Shown here: positions 9,978-18,867 of the stretch, in pieces | How the letters are laid out: the number at the start of each line of letters is the position of its first letter | Numbering within the stretch: the first letter of the stretch is position 1 | Assembly (NCBI GenBank): GCA_963718695.1 | Contig: OY970371.1 | Coordinates: 1,798,001-1,862,000, forward strand | Source: Manganitrophus sp963718695 | GTDB lineage: Bacteria; Nitrospirota; Nitrospiria; SBBL01; Manganitrophaceae | Direction of reading: 5' to 3' | Length of the DNA: 64,000 nt | Program-made: the position numbers and the translations under genes | The notes under the pieces: generated by a model | What the model was told of the DNA's origin: nothing | Seen by the model: the letters and a program-made list of their open reading frames with translations, nothing else | Database searches by the model: none

Positions 9978-10280
9978 CTAACGAGTGGTATCAATCGCTT
10001 TCCTTATTACAGCGTCGATCTCCACACCTTTGGTGTTCTTAAATGCTTTTCTATGAATAGCAGGTGTTCTGATTTTCCCGTCGTTTGATCGACCGTTCAT
10101 TGCACACGTAGGTTCTTGCCTTAAGGATCCTAGCCAATGATCAATCTCGGTCTTTTTGAAGCGGATTAGACGACCGATTCTGTAAAAGGGAATCAGTCCA
10201 TTGGCCACTGTGGCATAAAGCGTCGATTTTTTGATCCCTATGTATTCTGATAACTCCTCTATACTGATATATTCTTTCAT
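9978..10280 (-). CDS. Excisionase-like helix-turn-helix protein
   Basis: A 100-aa protein whose first 55 residues are a MerR-like/excisionase winged helix (ISIEELSEYIGIKKSTLYATV ... IGRLIRFKKTEIDHWL). Such proteins steer the integrase toward excision or regulate it. The basic C-terminal half has no clear fold. The integrase follows 72 bp downstream in the same direction. Confidence 0.8.
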   Translation of the reverse strand: MKEYISIEELSEYIGIKKSTLYATVANGLIPFYRIGRLIRFKKTEIDHWLGSLRQEPTCAMNGRSNDGKIRTPAIHRKAFKNTKGVEIDAVIRKAIDTTR

Positions 10281-10321
10281 GGAACTATCCGAACCAATTA
10301 GGCGAGAAGGCCGCGTTTCCT

Positions 10322-10549
10322 CTACACTTCATCACGATTAGAATCGTTTTTGATGACCTGAATCTTAACGTTATGGTTCAGATATTCTCGCACCGCTTCG
10401 GACATCAGTTCGGGAATAGAGAGTCCCTTCTCCCTTGCCGTCAATGTCAATAAAGCCTGCTCGTGCGGCTCGAAATCATCAAATGAAAGATGACCCGCTC
10501 CCCTGCTCTTTTTTGATATCCGCCTTTTGGTTTCTGTAATGTCCGTCAT
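10322..10549 (-). CDS. Small hypothetical protein, possible DNA-binding
   Basis: 75 aa with a basic N-terminus and two predicted helices (HEQALLTLTAREKGLSIPELMSEAVREYL). The pattern faintly recalls ribbon-helix-helix regulators but is not diagnostic. GGAGG precedes the ATG. It sits just upstream of the excisionase-like gene and could share a transcript with it. Confidence 0.6.
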   Translation of the reverse strand: MTDITETKRRISKKSRGAGHLSFDDFEPHEQALLTLTAREKGLSIPELMSEAVREYLNHNVKIQVIKNDSNRDEV

Positions 10550-10609
10550 CGCATGCCTCCTTATTATTTCATTTTTTTAAATTTCACCCAACAATTCCTT
10601 CTTTGTTCT

Positions 10610-11065
10610 TCATTTTTTGTTTGGAAGGGAAGAATAGACCTTCCATGCATATTTCGCCCGTTTATCCGGACTGGTTGCGTTGTAACAGCCAACCGCCTCC
10701 CAAGTCTGCCCGTGACGCTTCATACATTGGGCAAGAATCCAGGCTCCGACTTTCACATTCAGGCAGGGGTCCCCCAAAAAGGCCCATAGTTCCTCTCCCA
10801 GAACTTTCATCCAGGATGAATTGATTTGCATGAGTCCGTAGTCGTAGCTTCCGTTAGCATTTCGATTCACGGCGGAAGGATTGAACGAAGATTCCACTTT
10901 GGCGATGGCCCACAGCAACTGAGGCGAGACCCGATAGATCGCACCGGCCTCCTCGAAACAGAAAGCATGAACAGGATAAGGGGTCAAAAACACGGTAACA
11001 ACGCCCAAGACTGCAAAAAGTACCGCACAGGTCTTTACACGCACTGACCTTATTAAAATTGACAT
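10610..11065 (-). CDS. Lytic transglycosylase of the transfer system
   Basis: A 151-aa exported SLT-fold protein. The signal peptide ends at about residue 34 (PVHA). The catalytic Glu58 is in AKVESSFNP, followed by YDYGLMQIN and the C-terminal CYNA motif. Such enzymes (VirB1/TrbN-like; P19 and ORF169 on F-like plasmids) open gaps in peptidoglycan for the conjugation channel. It lies just past the end of the tra operon. Confidence 0.9.
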   Translation of the reverse strand: MSILIRSVRVKTCAVLFAVLGVVTVFLTPYPVHAFCFEEAGAIYRVSPQLLWAIAKVESSFNPSAVNRNANGSYDYGLMQINSSWMKVLGEELWAFLGDPCLNVKVGAWILAQCMKRHGQTWEAVGCYNATSPDKRAKYAWKVYSSLPNKK

Positions 11066-11110
11066 TTAATATTGTCCTTGCTACCCTTTTCTATGAATAG
11101 CGATCTCTGA

Positions 11111-11130
11111 AAAAATGACTTATCATTTTT
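11111..11130 (-). terminator. Weak hairpin after the tra operon
   Basis: AAAAATGA, loop CTTA, TCATTTTT: an AT-rich stem read on the minus strand some 210 bp after the traG stop and followed by T residues. It may end the tra transcript, though the stem is weak. Confidence 0.35.
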
Positions 11131-11145
11131 AATGGGGTAGTCTCG

Positions 11146-11343
11146 ATGTCTGACGGAGCTATTTTTCTCTCAGCCATTTTTCTAATTGTTCTAAGACTGA
11201 TTTACATGCTCGCAACTCGAAAGAAGATCAAGATTCGGCCGTTTTATCCTGAACGCAGGCCTTTAGACCCACACAATCCTAAAAATCATGGCCTCTCACC
11301 CGGTGATGTGGGTTATAATCCCTTCGATTCCAATCGGAATTAG
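11146..11343 (+). CDS. Small membrane protein, unknown
   Basis: 65 aa with one hydrophobic segment near the N-terminus (about residues 6-24), then a basic and proline-rich tail. It is on the strand opposite the tra genes, and its stop overlaps the traG stop by 4 nt. GGGG lies 8 nt before the ATG. It resembles no family I recognise; it may be spurious. Confidence 0.4.
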   Translation: MSDGAIFLSAIFLIVLRLIYMLATRKKIKIRPFYPERRPLDPHNPKNHGLSPGDVGYNPFDSNRN

Positions 11344-14300
11344 TCAGGTTTATTCTTCAACTCCTCAAAGTCTGTTTTGCTCCGATCAAAGGAGATACTC
11401 TCGATTGCACGTTTGGCTGCTCCCACTGGTGCGCTCGCACCGTAATCCAGTGAAGAGGTTTTCCTGGCTTGATCATAGAGGCTCTGTGTTAGTTCGCCGA
11501 CCTTTCCCGCCACATATTTTTCTGTTTCCCCTCTGCTGAGATCTTTCTCTCTGGCCTCCGATACGGATTGCCGGATCAACCTGTCATATTCCCCTTTCAA
11601 AAGATCTGTCGTTTCAGACTCGCGGGATTCCCTGCCAGCAGTCCCGGATGCTCCAACTGAGAAGATTTTAAGACCACCTGACGCGCTTGCTTCTGTATAT
11701 CCAAGGCTCACTCCTTGTCTCTGCAAAAATCCTCCGACATCCTGTGCTATATCTTTCGCGGTTGCGGCTACATTCGCATCGAAAGTCTCCGGCTTATATT
11801 TGGCCAGCGTGTGGTCCGAAACAAACTTCGCGATCGCCTGATCCCGATTCAATGCCATTTGCATGGCGGAACCGATATGGACGCCATGATCGACAGTGCT
11901 TTTATCGATATCTTCGGAAATGGTTCTCGAACCGCTGAGGTGACTGCTATGGGCTTTGGTAACCTCTTCCCATCCGGTTTGCGAAAGAGAGAAATCGAGG
12001 ACGGTGGCGCTCCCGCCTGAGCGGACCGACAGGTGTCCGGGAGTTCCGCCATCAGCCGGAGCGGTGTACTCCACTTGGGCCGATTTTCCCTGCTCCGCCA
12101 GATATTCCATCGTGTTCACCACATGCTTGGGCGCTCCCTGCGATTTAAGCAGCCGAGCCAGATTTTTGAGCCCTTCCGGATTGAGTGATTCGTAACTGCT
12201 GACCCCTTTCTCCGTTTCGGCCCGGGTCAGGCTTAAACCGATTGAAGTGATATCTCCATTTCGATCTTTGATAAGGCTGGTTCGCCGACCGTGATCGTTT
12301 CGGGAATCGGACGGTTTCATCTGCAGTTCATACATGGCGACTTCGGGATCGGTGCTCAACCGGTATGTGCCATCTTCCATGCGCTTCCACCCCGGGGTGA
12401 CCTTATATGTATCCGCCGATGCTCCCTTGAGCTGGACGTGTTTTCCGTCTTCGGTCGTCCCATTGATGTAGACCTGACCTCCGACTTCCTGAATCTTGCC
12501 CGCTTTTAACCGGTAGCTTCCGTGAGGCGTGTCAACGGACAGCCCCTTCTCCGGATGAATCGTCTTCTCTCCGAAGTCCTCGCTCTGAGTGGAAGCGTTA
12601 TCCGTCGCGTGAAACGTCCCTTTCCCCGTCTGGGGATCGATGGAGTACGTTGCGATCATGCCTGGCTTTAACATCTCAGCCGCGCTCTGATGTCCGCCGC
12701 TCTTGAATAACTCCCTCAATGCACTCACATTTTCCGGGGTAACAGGCCCTGCAAACGAAAGCGAAAAGGCTTTACCCGTTTTCGGATCGAACCCGGCGCC
12801 CGTGATATGCATTCCCGGGAGAATTCCTTGATACCCCTGCGACGCGGCATGACCGGCCATTAGAGGGGTGATCACCCGGCCGGTGGCTTCGAAGCGAGCC
12901 GATTCCGCCGGCGTGTCCAGACCCAAGACGCTCTTTGCAAAGTGAAACCGTCCCTCCGCCCCTCCGAATGAAGCGCTCTGCCTGAAGTACTGCGACTGCG
13001 TTGACGCCGCCGTGACGTTCCCTCCGGCGATATCTTCCGCAAACCATTTCGTCCCCTTTGCCGATCCTCGTGAGGACTGCCCCTGAATCAATCCCGTATC
13101 GAAGGAGGAAACTGGATCCATCAGCCCGATCCCTTCGCCGACACCACGGGCCATCTGATTCGATTTCGATTCGACCCGTTGCTCAAAAGGAAACCGGTAA
13201 GAATTGGCCATCACTGGAGGCGACTCCTCGGCCGCCCGCAGAGTGACCGACTGTCCTTCCGGGGTGGCGAGACGTCCGGCCGACTGACCGCCCCGCTGGG
13301 GCGCCGACGTGATATCTCCCGCGAGCATGCTGAGCGCGTGGCCGCCGAAGCGGACCAGCATGGTGGTGATCACGGTGGCGAGCATCAGCCCCGACCAACG
13401 GATCGCCCCGAAGGCGGCCAGGGTTTTTAAAGACGCGGTCCCGAAAGAAGAGACCGCCGCCACACCGAGCTGATATTGCCGGACCTGCTCGAATGCATGG
13501 ACGGCATAATCGACGGCGAATTGATGAGCGATCGCATCGGTAATCCCCCATGCGGTCAGCCAGACGAAGAATCCCGCGATCAACGTGGCCGCTTTGCCGA
13601 ACAGAGGGGTGGGAATAAAAAGGACTAAAAAAGGAAGCAGGCCGATTGCCATCGCGGTCGTGACCGCACGGATGATCGGAATCCACTCGTTCGCCATCAC
13701 ACTCGTAGAAAGCATGCTGTTCCCCGCCTCTCGGGATGCCAGGATTCTGACCGCGGTATCGGGGCTGGAGGAGAGGACCACATCGGAGATCGTGTGCGCG
13801 ATGACAGTCTGGCGATATATCTGGGCGGCATCGAAGACGGCCCCTTCGAACCAACTGACCAGATCGGAGAGCATCGTCCTGCACTGGTTGTATTCCGAGG
13901 GGATCGCCGGGTCGAACCCGGCTTCCGCGCAGCGCGCGCGGGAGGTGTTCTCGAACTGGCCGGGATCGAGGATTTCGGTTCTGATCGAGGCGATCGCCTC
14001 GCCGCATGTGAGCGTGATCCCCTGCGGGGAGGTCTCTTCATAGAAAACGGTGTAAATGGCGGGATTGGCCGCTCTCTCGAATAAAGGGAGGAAATCTGTA
14101 TTGGCAGCCAGTTGATTCACGGTGAGGGTTCCCCCCGGACGGGCCAGTTCAAAGTAGACGCAATCCTCCACATATTTTCTCAACGACTGATGAAGATACT
14201 GGTCGGAGAGGAGCACCCCCTTGGAGTGGAGATTCAGGAGCATGTCGAAGCCGGTCCCCCCGGCCTGCCGTTGAAATCCGACCGGGTCGGCGGCGGTGGA

Positions 14301-14762
14301 GACGATATCGACCAGGCCCCGCTCGACCTTATTGAAAGCGCCGATGACAGCCACCAATCCATCAGGAATCCCTCCGACCGGTTGATATTGATTTTTGACC
14401 GGATCGTAAATATGAAGCGTCCCTTTGGGGATAATAAGCGCGAGATAGAGCGTCACTCCGATGCCGACTGGCCAAGCCCAGGAGAATAGGGAGATCTTCG
14501 CCCCCGAGAGCGCCAGAAAATAGACGACGATCCCTCCCAGAAGGATCCCCAACACCGTGATCGTAAAGAAAAGACCCTCGTAGCTGTCGTCGCTGAAGAT
14601 AAGCGCGACCTTGGAGAACGCGCTGACCACCGCGTCGAAGCCGTTGTAGGTGTAATATTCCATCTCGATCGCTTCAACCGGAGAGACGATGAGCAAAGCC
14701 GGCGATACGATCGATAAGAGAATGGGGAATACTGATCTTTTGAGTGATTTCACCCTGCTTTT
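11340..14762 (-). CDS. traG: TraG-type mating-pair stabilisation protein
   Basis: An inner-membrane protein of about 1140 aa. The first 470 residues are the TraG_N domain with a signal sequence and membrane segments around residues 55-110 and 355-470. The rest is a long soluble periplasmic tail with weakly repetitive sequence. In F, TraG works in pilus assembly and mating-pair stabilisation, and its tail contacts TraS in entry exclusion. Its start overlaps the traH stop. The open frame reaches 14765, where a 4-nt overlap with traH is possible. Confidence 0.9.
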   Translation of the reverse strand, partial: KSRVKSLKRSVFPILLSIVSPALLIVSPVEAIEMEYYTYNGFDAVVSAFSKVALIFSDDSYEGLFFTITVLGILLGGIVVYFLALSGAKISLFSWAWPVGIGVTLYLALIIPKGTLHIYDPVKNQYQPVGGIPDGLVAVIGAFNKVERGLVDIVSTAADPVGFQRQAGGTGFDMLLNLHSKGVLLSDQYLHQSLRKYVEDCVYFELARPGGTLTVNQLAANTDFLPLFERAANPAIYTVFYEETSPQGITLTCGEAIASIRTEILDPGQFENTSRARCAEAGFDPAIPSEYNQCRTMLSDLVSWFEGAVFDAAQIYRQTVIAHTISDVVLSSSPDTAVRILASREAGNSMLSTSVMANEWIPIIRAVTTAMAIGLLPFLVLFIPTPLFGKAATLIAGFFVWLTAWGITDAIAHQFAVDYAVHAFEQVRQYQLGVAAVSSFGTASLKTLAAFGAIRWSGLMLATVITTMLVRFGGHALSMLAGDITSAPQRGGQSAGRLATPEGQSVTLRAAEESPPVMANSYRFPFEQRVESKSNQMARGVGEGIGLMDPVSSFDTGLIQGQSSRGSAKGTKWFAEDIAGGNVTAASTQSQYFRQSASFGGAEGRFHFAKSVLGLDTPAESARFEATGRVITPLMAGHAASQGYQGILPGMHITGAGFDPKTGKAFSLSFAGPVTPENVSALRELFKSGGHQSAAEMLKPGMIATYSIDPQTGKGTFHATDNASTQSEDFGEKTIHPEKGLSVDTPHGSYRLKAGKIQEVGGQVYINGTTEDGKHVQLKGASADTYKVTPGWKRMEDGTYRLSTDPEVAMYELQMKPSDSRNDHGRRTSLIKDRNGDITSIGLSLTRAETEKGVSSYESLNPEGLKNLARLLKSQGAPKHVVNTMEYLAEQGKSAQVEYTAPADGGTPGHLSVRSGGSATVLDFSLSQTGWEEVTKAHSSHLSGSRTISEDIDKSTVDHGVHIGSAMQMALNRDQAIAKFVSDHTLAKYKPETFDANVAATAKDIAQDVGGFLQRQGVSLGYTEASASGGLKIFSVGASGTAGRESRESETTDLLKGEYDRLIRQSVSEAREKDLSRGETEKYVAGKVGELTQSLYDQARKTSSLDYGASAPVGAAKRAIESISFDRSKTDFEELKNKPD

Positions 14763-16192
14763 CAACGGCTCCCCATCGTTCGATTTACCAAGGAGGGCTG
14801 AAAGACCTCTGACAGTTGGGAACGGGCGATCCGGTTGAACTGCTCGAACCGCATCGAGACTTCAAGGATCGTATTCACTTCACCGGCCATCGCGGCATAA
14901 GCGCGTTGAATCAGCCCGACCGATTCGTGAATCCTCTCCGCCAGTCTCTCCGTCTGAGCGATCGCCGGCGCCATCAGGTCCATCTGGCAGTCGGATTTCA
15001 TCTGCTGCCCTTGCGCTGAGATCAGTGATTGCGACGTGGTGATGTTTTGCAGCGCCATATGATAGAGGTCCGACATCATCCCGTAAGCGTAGGCCCGCGC
15101 CGTCATGTTCGAGAGCAGCGCCGTGATGCTGCCGGGCTGATCCGAGATCACCGCGACCTTCAGAGCCGAATAAGCCGGTACGGGGAGGGTATTGATAAAG
15201 GTCTCCTCCTCCGGGCTGAGGGAGAATCCGGTTCTCATTTTGGTAACGATTCCGGTTAGTTTATTGTTGGCCCATAAGGAGAGATTGGCGTTGGCGTCGG
15301 TGATCAAGGTACAGGCGGAGCCGTCCGCCGGTCTTCTGTAAGCCTGTCCTGAGAAGAAATTCTCGACCGCTTCGGGTTTGTTCTGCTCGCAGGGAGGAAT
15401 GAAGAGCGGGAAAATCTGCCGGGTGCCGTTTTCGGATTCGGCTTCGGAGATCAGGATATCGCCGGTGAAGCCCCGCGCCAGATCGATGTACTCTAAAGGG
15501 TAGCTCTTCTTCTCCGCCATCGCAGCCAGGACCGTTCTCCCCGGAGTGGCGAAGACCTCCCTGATTTCGGCGGGACACCCGACGATCTGATCGGCGTCGT
15601 TCGTGGTCTGCTGGTTGTCATGGGTCTTCCAAATATCGGTCAGTTCGGCCCGCAGGTCCCGCACTCCCCGGGTGAGGGCAAAATCGGACTCCGCCATCGC
15701 CCTGACTTTGGCGTTTTCCGCCCCGAGGCCCTGAAATGTTTTCGCGACGACCACCTGGGAGGCCTGGCAGTCGTTGAACTGAAGCTGGTTGAGGGTGTCG
15801 GTGATCGCCTCGAACGATTTGATGCTTTTGGCGCACGGCTCGCACAGGGTGTTGAATGCGATATCGAACGCGACCGCCGGGGCATTGGTCAGCATCGTCT
15901 GAAGCTTCTGGACGAGACGGTCGAAATCCATAAACGAGACGGCACCCCCGAAAACATCGATGCCGCCGCAGCCGGTTTTGACCCGCGGCGGATTGAAGCT
16001 GGCGATGAAATCGTTGCTGTTGTACCACCGGGCGGAGAAGCTGCCGCCGTTGAAGTATCCTCTCTTTTGCCCCTCGAAATATCCGGGAGAGGTCTCCGTC
16101 TTCTGATCGATCCAGTCGTCCACCCAGCCGGAGTAAACCTGCAAAGGAATAACGATCAGAACTAAGGTTGTGATAATTGTTCTTCTTACCAT
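14762..16192 (-). CDS. traH: Conjugal transfer pilus assembly protein TraH
   Basis: 476 aa, exported (signal about residues 1-22). The conserved TraH stretch with WYNSNDFIASFNPPRVKTGCGGIDVFGG and CEPCAKSIKSFEAI is clear. TraH works with TraF, TraW, TraU and TrbB-like proteins in the periplasm and outer membrane to extend the F-type pilus. A strong ribosome-binding site GGAGGGATCC precedes the ATG. Confidence 0.92.
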   Translation of the reverse strand: MVRRTIITTLVLIVIPLQVYSGWVDDWIDQKTETSPGYFEGQKRGYFNGGSFSARWYNSNDFIASFNPPRVKTGCGGIDVFGGAVSFMDFDRLVQKLQTMLTNAPAVAFDIAFNTLCEPCAKSIKSFEAITDTLNQLQFNDCQASQVVVAKTFQGLGAENAKVRAMAESDFALTRGVRDLRAELTDIWKTHDNQQTTNDADQIVGCPAEIREVFATPGRTVLAAMAEKKSYPLEYIDLARGFTGDILISEAESENGTRQIFPLFIPPCEQNKPEAVENFFSGQAYRRPADGSACTLITDANANLSLWANNKLTGIVTKMRTGFSLSPEEETFINTLPVPAYSALKVAVISDQPGSITALLSNMTARAYAYGMMSDLYHMALQNITTSQSLISAQGQQMKSDCQMDLMAPAIAQTERLAERIHESVGLIQRAYAAMAGEVNTILEVSMRFEQFNRIARSQLSEVFQPSLVNRTMGSR

Positions 16193-16211
16193 GGATCCCT
16201 CCGCAAGTGTT

Positions 16212-17048
16212 TTATGGATGGGCTTCCTTCACCTTGAGGAGCGCCCCCGGATCGAATCCTCCCCCCCGCTCGAATTCGTACATCGAATACTCTTCCGGAG
16301 AGATCTCCTTCTCCAAAAGACGAATGCCCCGGAAGACACGCTCCTCCATCTGGGCCAGTGAGACCACCCCGATCGCAACCGGCATGAACTCTTCGCTCTC
16401 TTTGTGAATCAGCATGATGTAGGGGACCGCGCGGACGTGAAACATCTCCGCGAGATCGGAATTCCTTGAGATATCGACCGCTCTGACCTGCCAGCGATAT
16501 TTCGAAACGAAAAAGTTCAAGATCTCGCTTTGCTCCGAGCAGTACCCGCAGGAAGGAGAGTAAAAGTAGACGAGCGCGAAGCGCTCTTTCGCCTGGTTAA
16601 TCTTGGCAGAGAGCTCTTCCGATTGCCGCCGGACCTTGGCCAGCTTCCCGGGGATCGCGTTGGGAAAGTCCTTCTCCAGGGAGAGTTCCGGAAACTTCTG
16701 AATCACGGCCGCGGCGACATTGGCGAAGGCCAGCGCTTTTCGTCTCGCGATATCCTGAACGATGTAGTACTCCCTCACATTCTCGATCGTGGGGGCCATC
16801 ACCGCCTTCTTCTGAAACGCCATCAAGAGCGCCTGAAAATCGTCCGGATGCATGTTCCAGAGCTCCCCGGGCGTATGCTCGGAGAGGGAGGGAAGCCTCC
16901 GCATATCCTGTCTCTCTTGCGTCTCTTGAGGTTCCTTCTCGTACCACCACCATCCGTGCTTGGACGCTTCCGGTGGAAGCTCCGCGGCATGAACGGAGGC
17001 CGTCAGGAACAACACGCTAAAAAATGGGATGAGCGATCGCGATAACAT
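16212..17048 (-). CDS. traF: TraF, thioredoxin-fold pilus assembly protein
   Basis: 278 aa with a signal peptide ending near residue 21. The C-terminal thioredoxin fold carries a CxxC pair, C167-G-Y-C170, and the cis-Pro loop RAVPYIML. TraF of plasmid F has lost these cysteines, while TrbB keeps them; here TraF itself looks redox-active. It probably helps fold cysteine-rich TraN, TraU and TraH. GAGGAAAG precedes the ATG inside the end of the peptidase gene. Confidence 0.9.
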   Translation of the reverse strand: MLSRSLIPFFSVLFLTASVHAAELPPEASKHGWWWYEKEPQETQERQDMRRLPSLSEHTPGELWNMHPDDFQALLMAFQKKAVMAPTIENVREYYIVQDIARRKALAFANVAAAVIQKFPELSLEKDFPNAIPGKLAKVRRQSEELSAKINQAKERFALVYFYSPSCGYCSEQSEILNFFVSKYRWQVRAVDISRNSDLAEMFHVRAVPYIMLIHKESEEFMPVAIGVVSLAQMEERVFRGIRLLEKEISPEEYSMYEFERGGGFDPGALLKVKEAHP

Positions 17049-17493
17049 CTTCTTTCCTCACAAATCCGAGATACCGTGAATCGAAACTGTCGACATGATC
17101 TCCGAAAACAAACAGGCGGTCTTTCGGAATCTCACCCTGAAACTCGAAGCGCTCCAGCTTCTCTCCTTTCAGCGAGTAATCTTTCGCCTGCCCCAGATAG
17201 GTGCCGTTGCAGTAATACAATCCCTCTTTCACAATGAGAACATCTCCTTCTACGCAGGCGGCCTGCTTGAGGGTCCGCGTGGTCTTCGCCCCTTGCAAAA
17301 ATTTCGAGTGCGGCTCGAAGAGCACGTAGCTGTCACGGACGATCTGCGCTTTGGAAGGCGCTCTGTCCAGGAGATAGATTCGATGCCGCAAGGAAGGGGT
17401 GATCGTCACCGTAAAGCGCTGGGGAATCCAGGCGCCGGCCGCGAGCAGCGCCGTCATGAATATGATCAGATTAAGGGACCAGACTTTCCGCAT
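17017..17493 (-). CDS. S26 signal peptidase of the transfer system (TraF/TrhF-like)
   Basis: 158 aa from ATG 17493; an earlier start at 17511 is possible. An N-terminal membrane anchor (residues 7-22) is followed by the serine motif TPSLRHRIY (Ser34), a probable catalytic Lys76 in LKQAACVEGD, and the C-terminal GDHVDSFDSRYLGFV. Peptidases of this kind in RP4 (TraF) and R27 (TrhF) process the pilin. It likely matures the TraA pilin here. Confidence 0.85.
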   Translation of the reverse strand: MRKVWSLNLIIFMTALLAAGAWIPQRFTVTITPSLRHRIYLLDRAPSKAQIVRDSYVLFEPHSKFLQGAKTTRTLKQAACVEGDVLIVKEGLYYCNGTYLGQAKDYSLKGEKLERFEFQGEIPKDRLFVFGDHVDSFDSRYLGFVRKEDVIAIAHPIF

Positions 17494-17746
17494 TACGAAC
17501 GACCACCTCACCCATTAGAACCACTTTATTCGAAGGAACCCCGGAAATCGCCTTCTCCAGTTTCTCGATCTCCTCTTTGAGCCGCTCATCCCCGATCGCG
17601 CCGGAGAGATACCGCTTTTTCTGCTCCTCCATAAAACCGCGGACATCCACCGCGACGATCTTGGTGGCGAAGTATCGGTCGTAAACCAAAACCGACAACA
17701 CCGATAAAAAAGCGCTGACGGCGATCGTGATTACCCATTGCCTCAT
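17471..17746 (-). CDS. trbI: F-type TrbI protein
   Basis: 91 aa with one N-terminal membrane segment and the family stretch KIVAVDVRGFMEEQKKRYLSG, followed by a short coiled segment. TrbI of F is an inner-membrane protein that affects pilus outgrowth and retraction. The ATG overlaps the trbC stop (ATGA), and GGAGAGGAA precedes it. Confidence 0.85.
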   Translation of the reverse strand: MRQWVITIAVSAFLSVLSVLVYDRYFATKIVAVDVRGFMEEQKKRYLSGAIGDERLKEEIEKLEKAISGVPSNKVVLMGEVVVRNAESLVP

Positions 17747-18867
17747 TGTTTCCTCTCCGGGGGACTTTCTTGGTGACTCAAGGCGGAAGCGGCCCTCCCT
17801 AAAGAGCGGCTTTTCGTCTCACGACGCACGGTTTCGAGCAGGTACTCGAGCGAGGCATCTCCATAAAGGACATAGAACTCTCTCTCAGGCTCCGTCAGTC
17901 CTTCGCTCCGGTCCGGCTCGGTGGCGCCCGTACGAGGCGCATAGACCACGGCCGGAACCTGCGTGATCCGGTACTTCCGAAAAAGGAGGGGATCGATCAC
18001 GAAGTTCACCTGATGGGCGTCGCACCGCTCCCGAAAGACTTTGCAGTTTGCGTCCTTCACGATCACTTTCGAGACAAATTCGGTGGTGGGCCGGACATAT
18101 TTCATCCCGCCGATCATCCCCCGCATCACCATCGAGATATTCGGATCGGCGAGCCTGCTCAGATCAGAAGCGTAGTTCCGGAGCGTGGTCATCGGAACGG
18201 AGGAGGAGACGAAAAGATAGATCCGCTCGTCCGGTTGAAGATACCGACCCTCCGGCGGAGCCCCCTGCGATGGGCCTGCTCTTTGGGGGGAGTCCGCGCC
18301 TTCCCTTTCCGCCGGACCGGCACTCTGATCGCGCCGCTTTTTGAAGAGGGCCTCTTTGATTCTCTCCGTCTCGGCCTCAAGCTTCTTCTGAGACGCTTCC
18401 GAATGAAATTCCCCAGCCAGCTTACCGGCTTCGGCCTGCATTTCCGGCCGGTGTCGATTCTCCGGAACCTTGAGGTCCGCCGCCATCTCTTCCGCGCGCT
18501 TCGCAATTTTGCTGATCTCCTCCATGTCGAGTTCAGTAAGCTCCTGCTCCCTCCAGAACCGGCCGTCTACATAGATCTGGACCGTTTGGACGGAAGAATC
18601 GACTTCCACGGGAACCTTGCCGATAATTCGGACACACGTTTCTCCGGTCGATTCGAGGAAAACGGCATCCCTCTCCACTTTTTTCAAACGGTGGCATGAA
18701 TCGGGCGCATCGATGACCGCTCTCCTCGTCTCCGCGCCGGCGTCCCGGTCGGAGGCAAGCGCGATCATCAGGCCGATCGCGAGGCCGACCAAATTAAAGA
18801 TGATCCGTACTCGCTCGAAAATCGGACCCCGCGGAAGGCTTCTTTTTTCGGAACGTCTACGCCGCAC
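17743..18867 (-). CDS. trbC: F-type pilus assembly protein TrbC
   Basis: 374 aa. After a signal/anchor region (about 22-45) comes a charged helical stretch (about 130-215) and then the conserved TrbC_Ftype domain: YLFVSSSVPMTTLRNYASDL, FVIDPLLFRKYRITQVPAVVY. It is larger than F TrbC (about 210 aa) because of the N-terminal half. The domain has a thioredoxin-like shape without CxxC. It overlaps traU by a few bases. Confidence 0.88.
   Translation of the reverse strand: MRRRRSEKRSLPRGPIFERVRIIFNLVGLAIGLMIALASDRDAGAETRRAVIDAPDSCHRLKKVERDAVFLESTGETCVRIIGKVPVEVDSSVQTVQIYVDGRFWREQELTELDMEEISKIAKRAEEMAADLKVPENRHRPEMQAEAGKLAGEFHSEASQKKLEAETERIKEALFKKRRDQSAGPAEREGADSPQRAGPSQGAPPEGRYLQPDERIYLFVSSSVPMTTLRNYASDLSRLADPNISMVMRGMIGGMKYVRPTTEFVSKVIVKDANCKVFRERCDAHQVNFVIDPLLFRKYRITQVPAVVYAPRTGATEPDRSEGLTEPEREFYVLYGDASLEYLLETVRRETKSRSLGRAASALSHQESPPERKQ

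Noticed and set aside
13183..14007. 274-residue leftward frame inside traG
   Set aside because: Shadow of TraG in another frame, Arg-rich.
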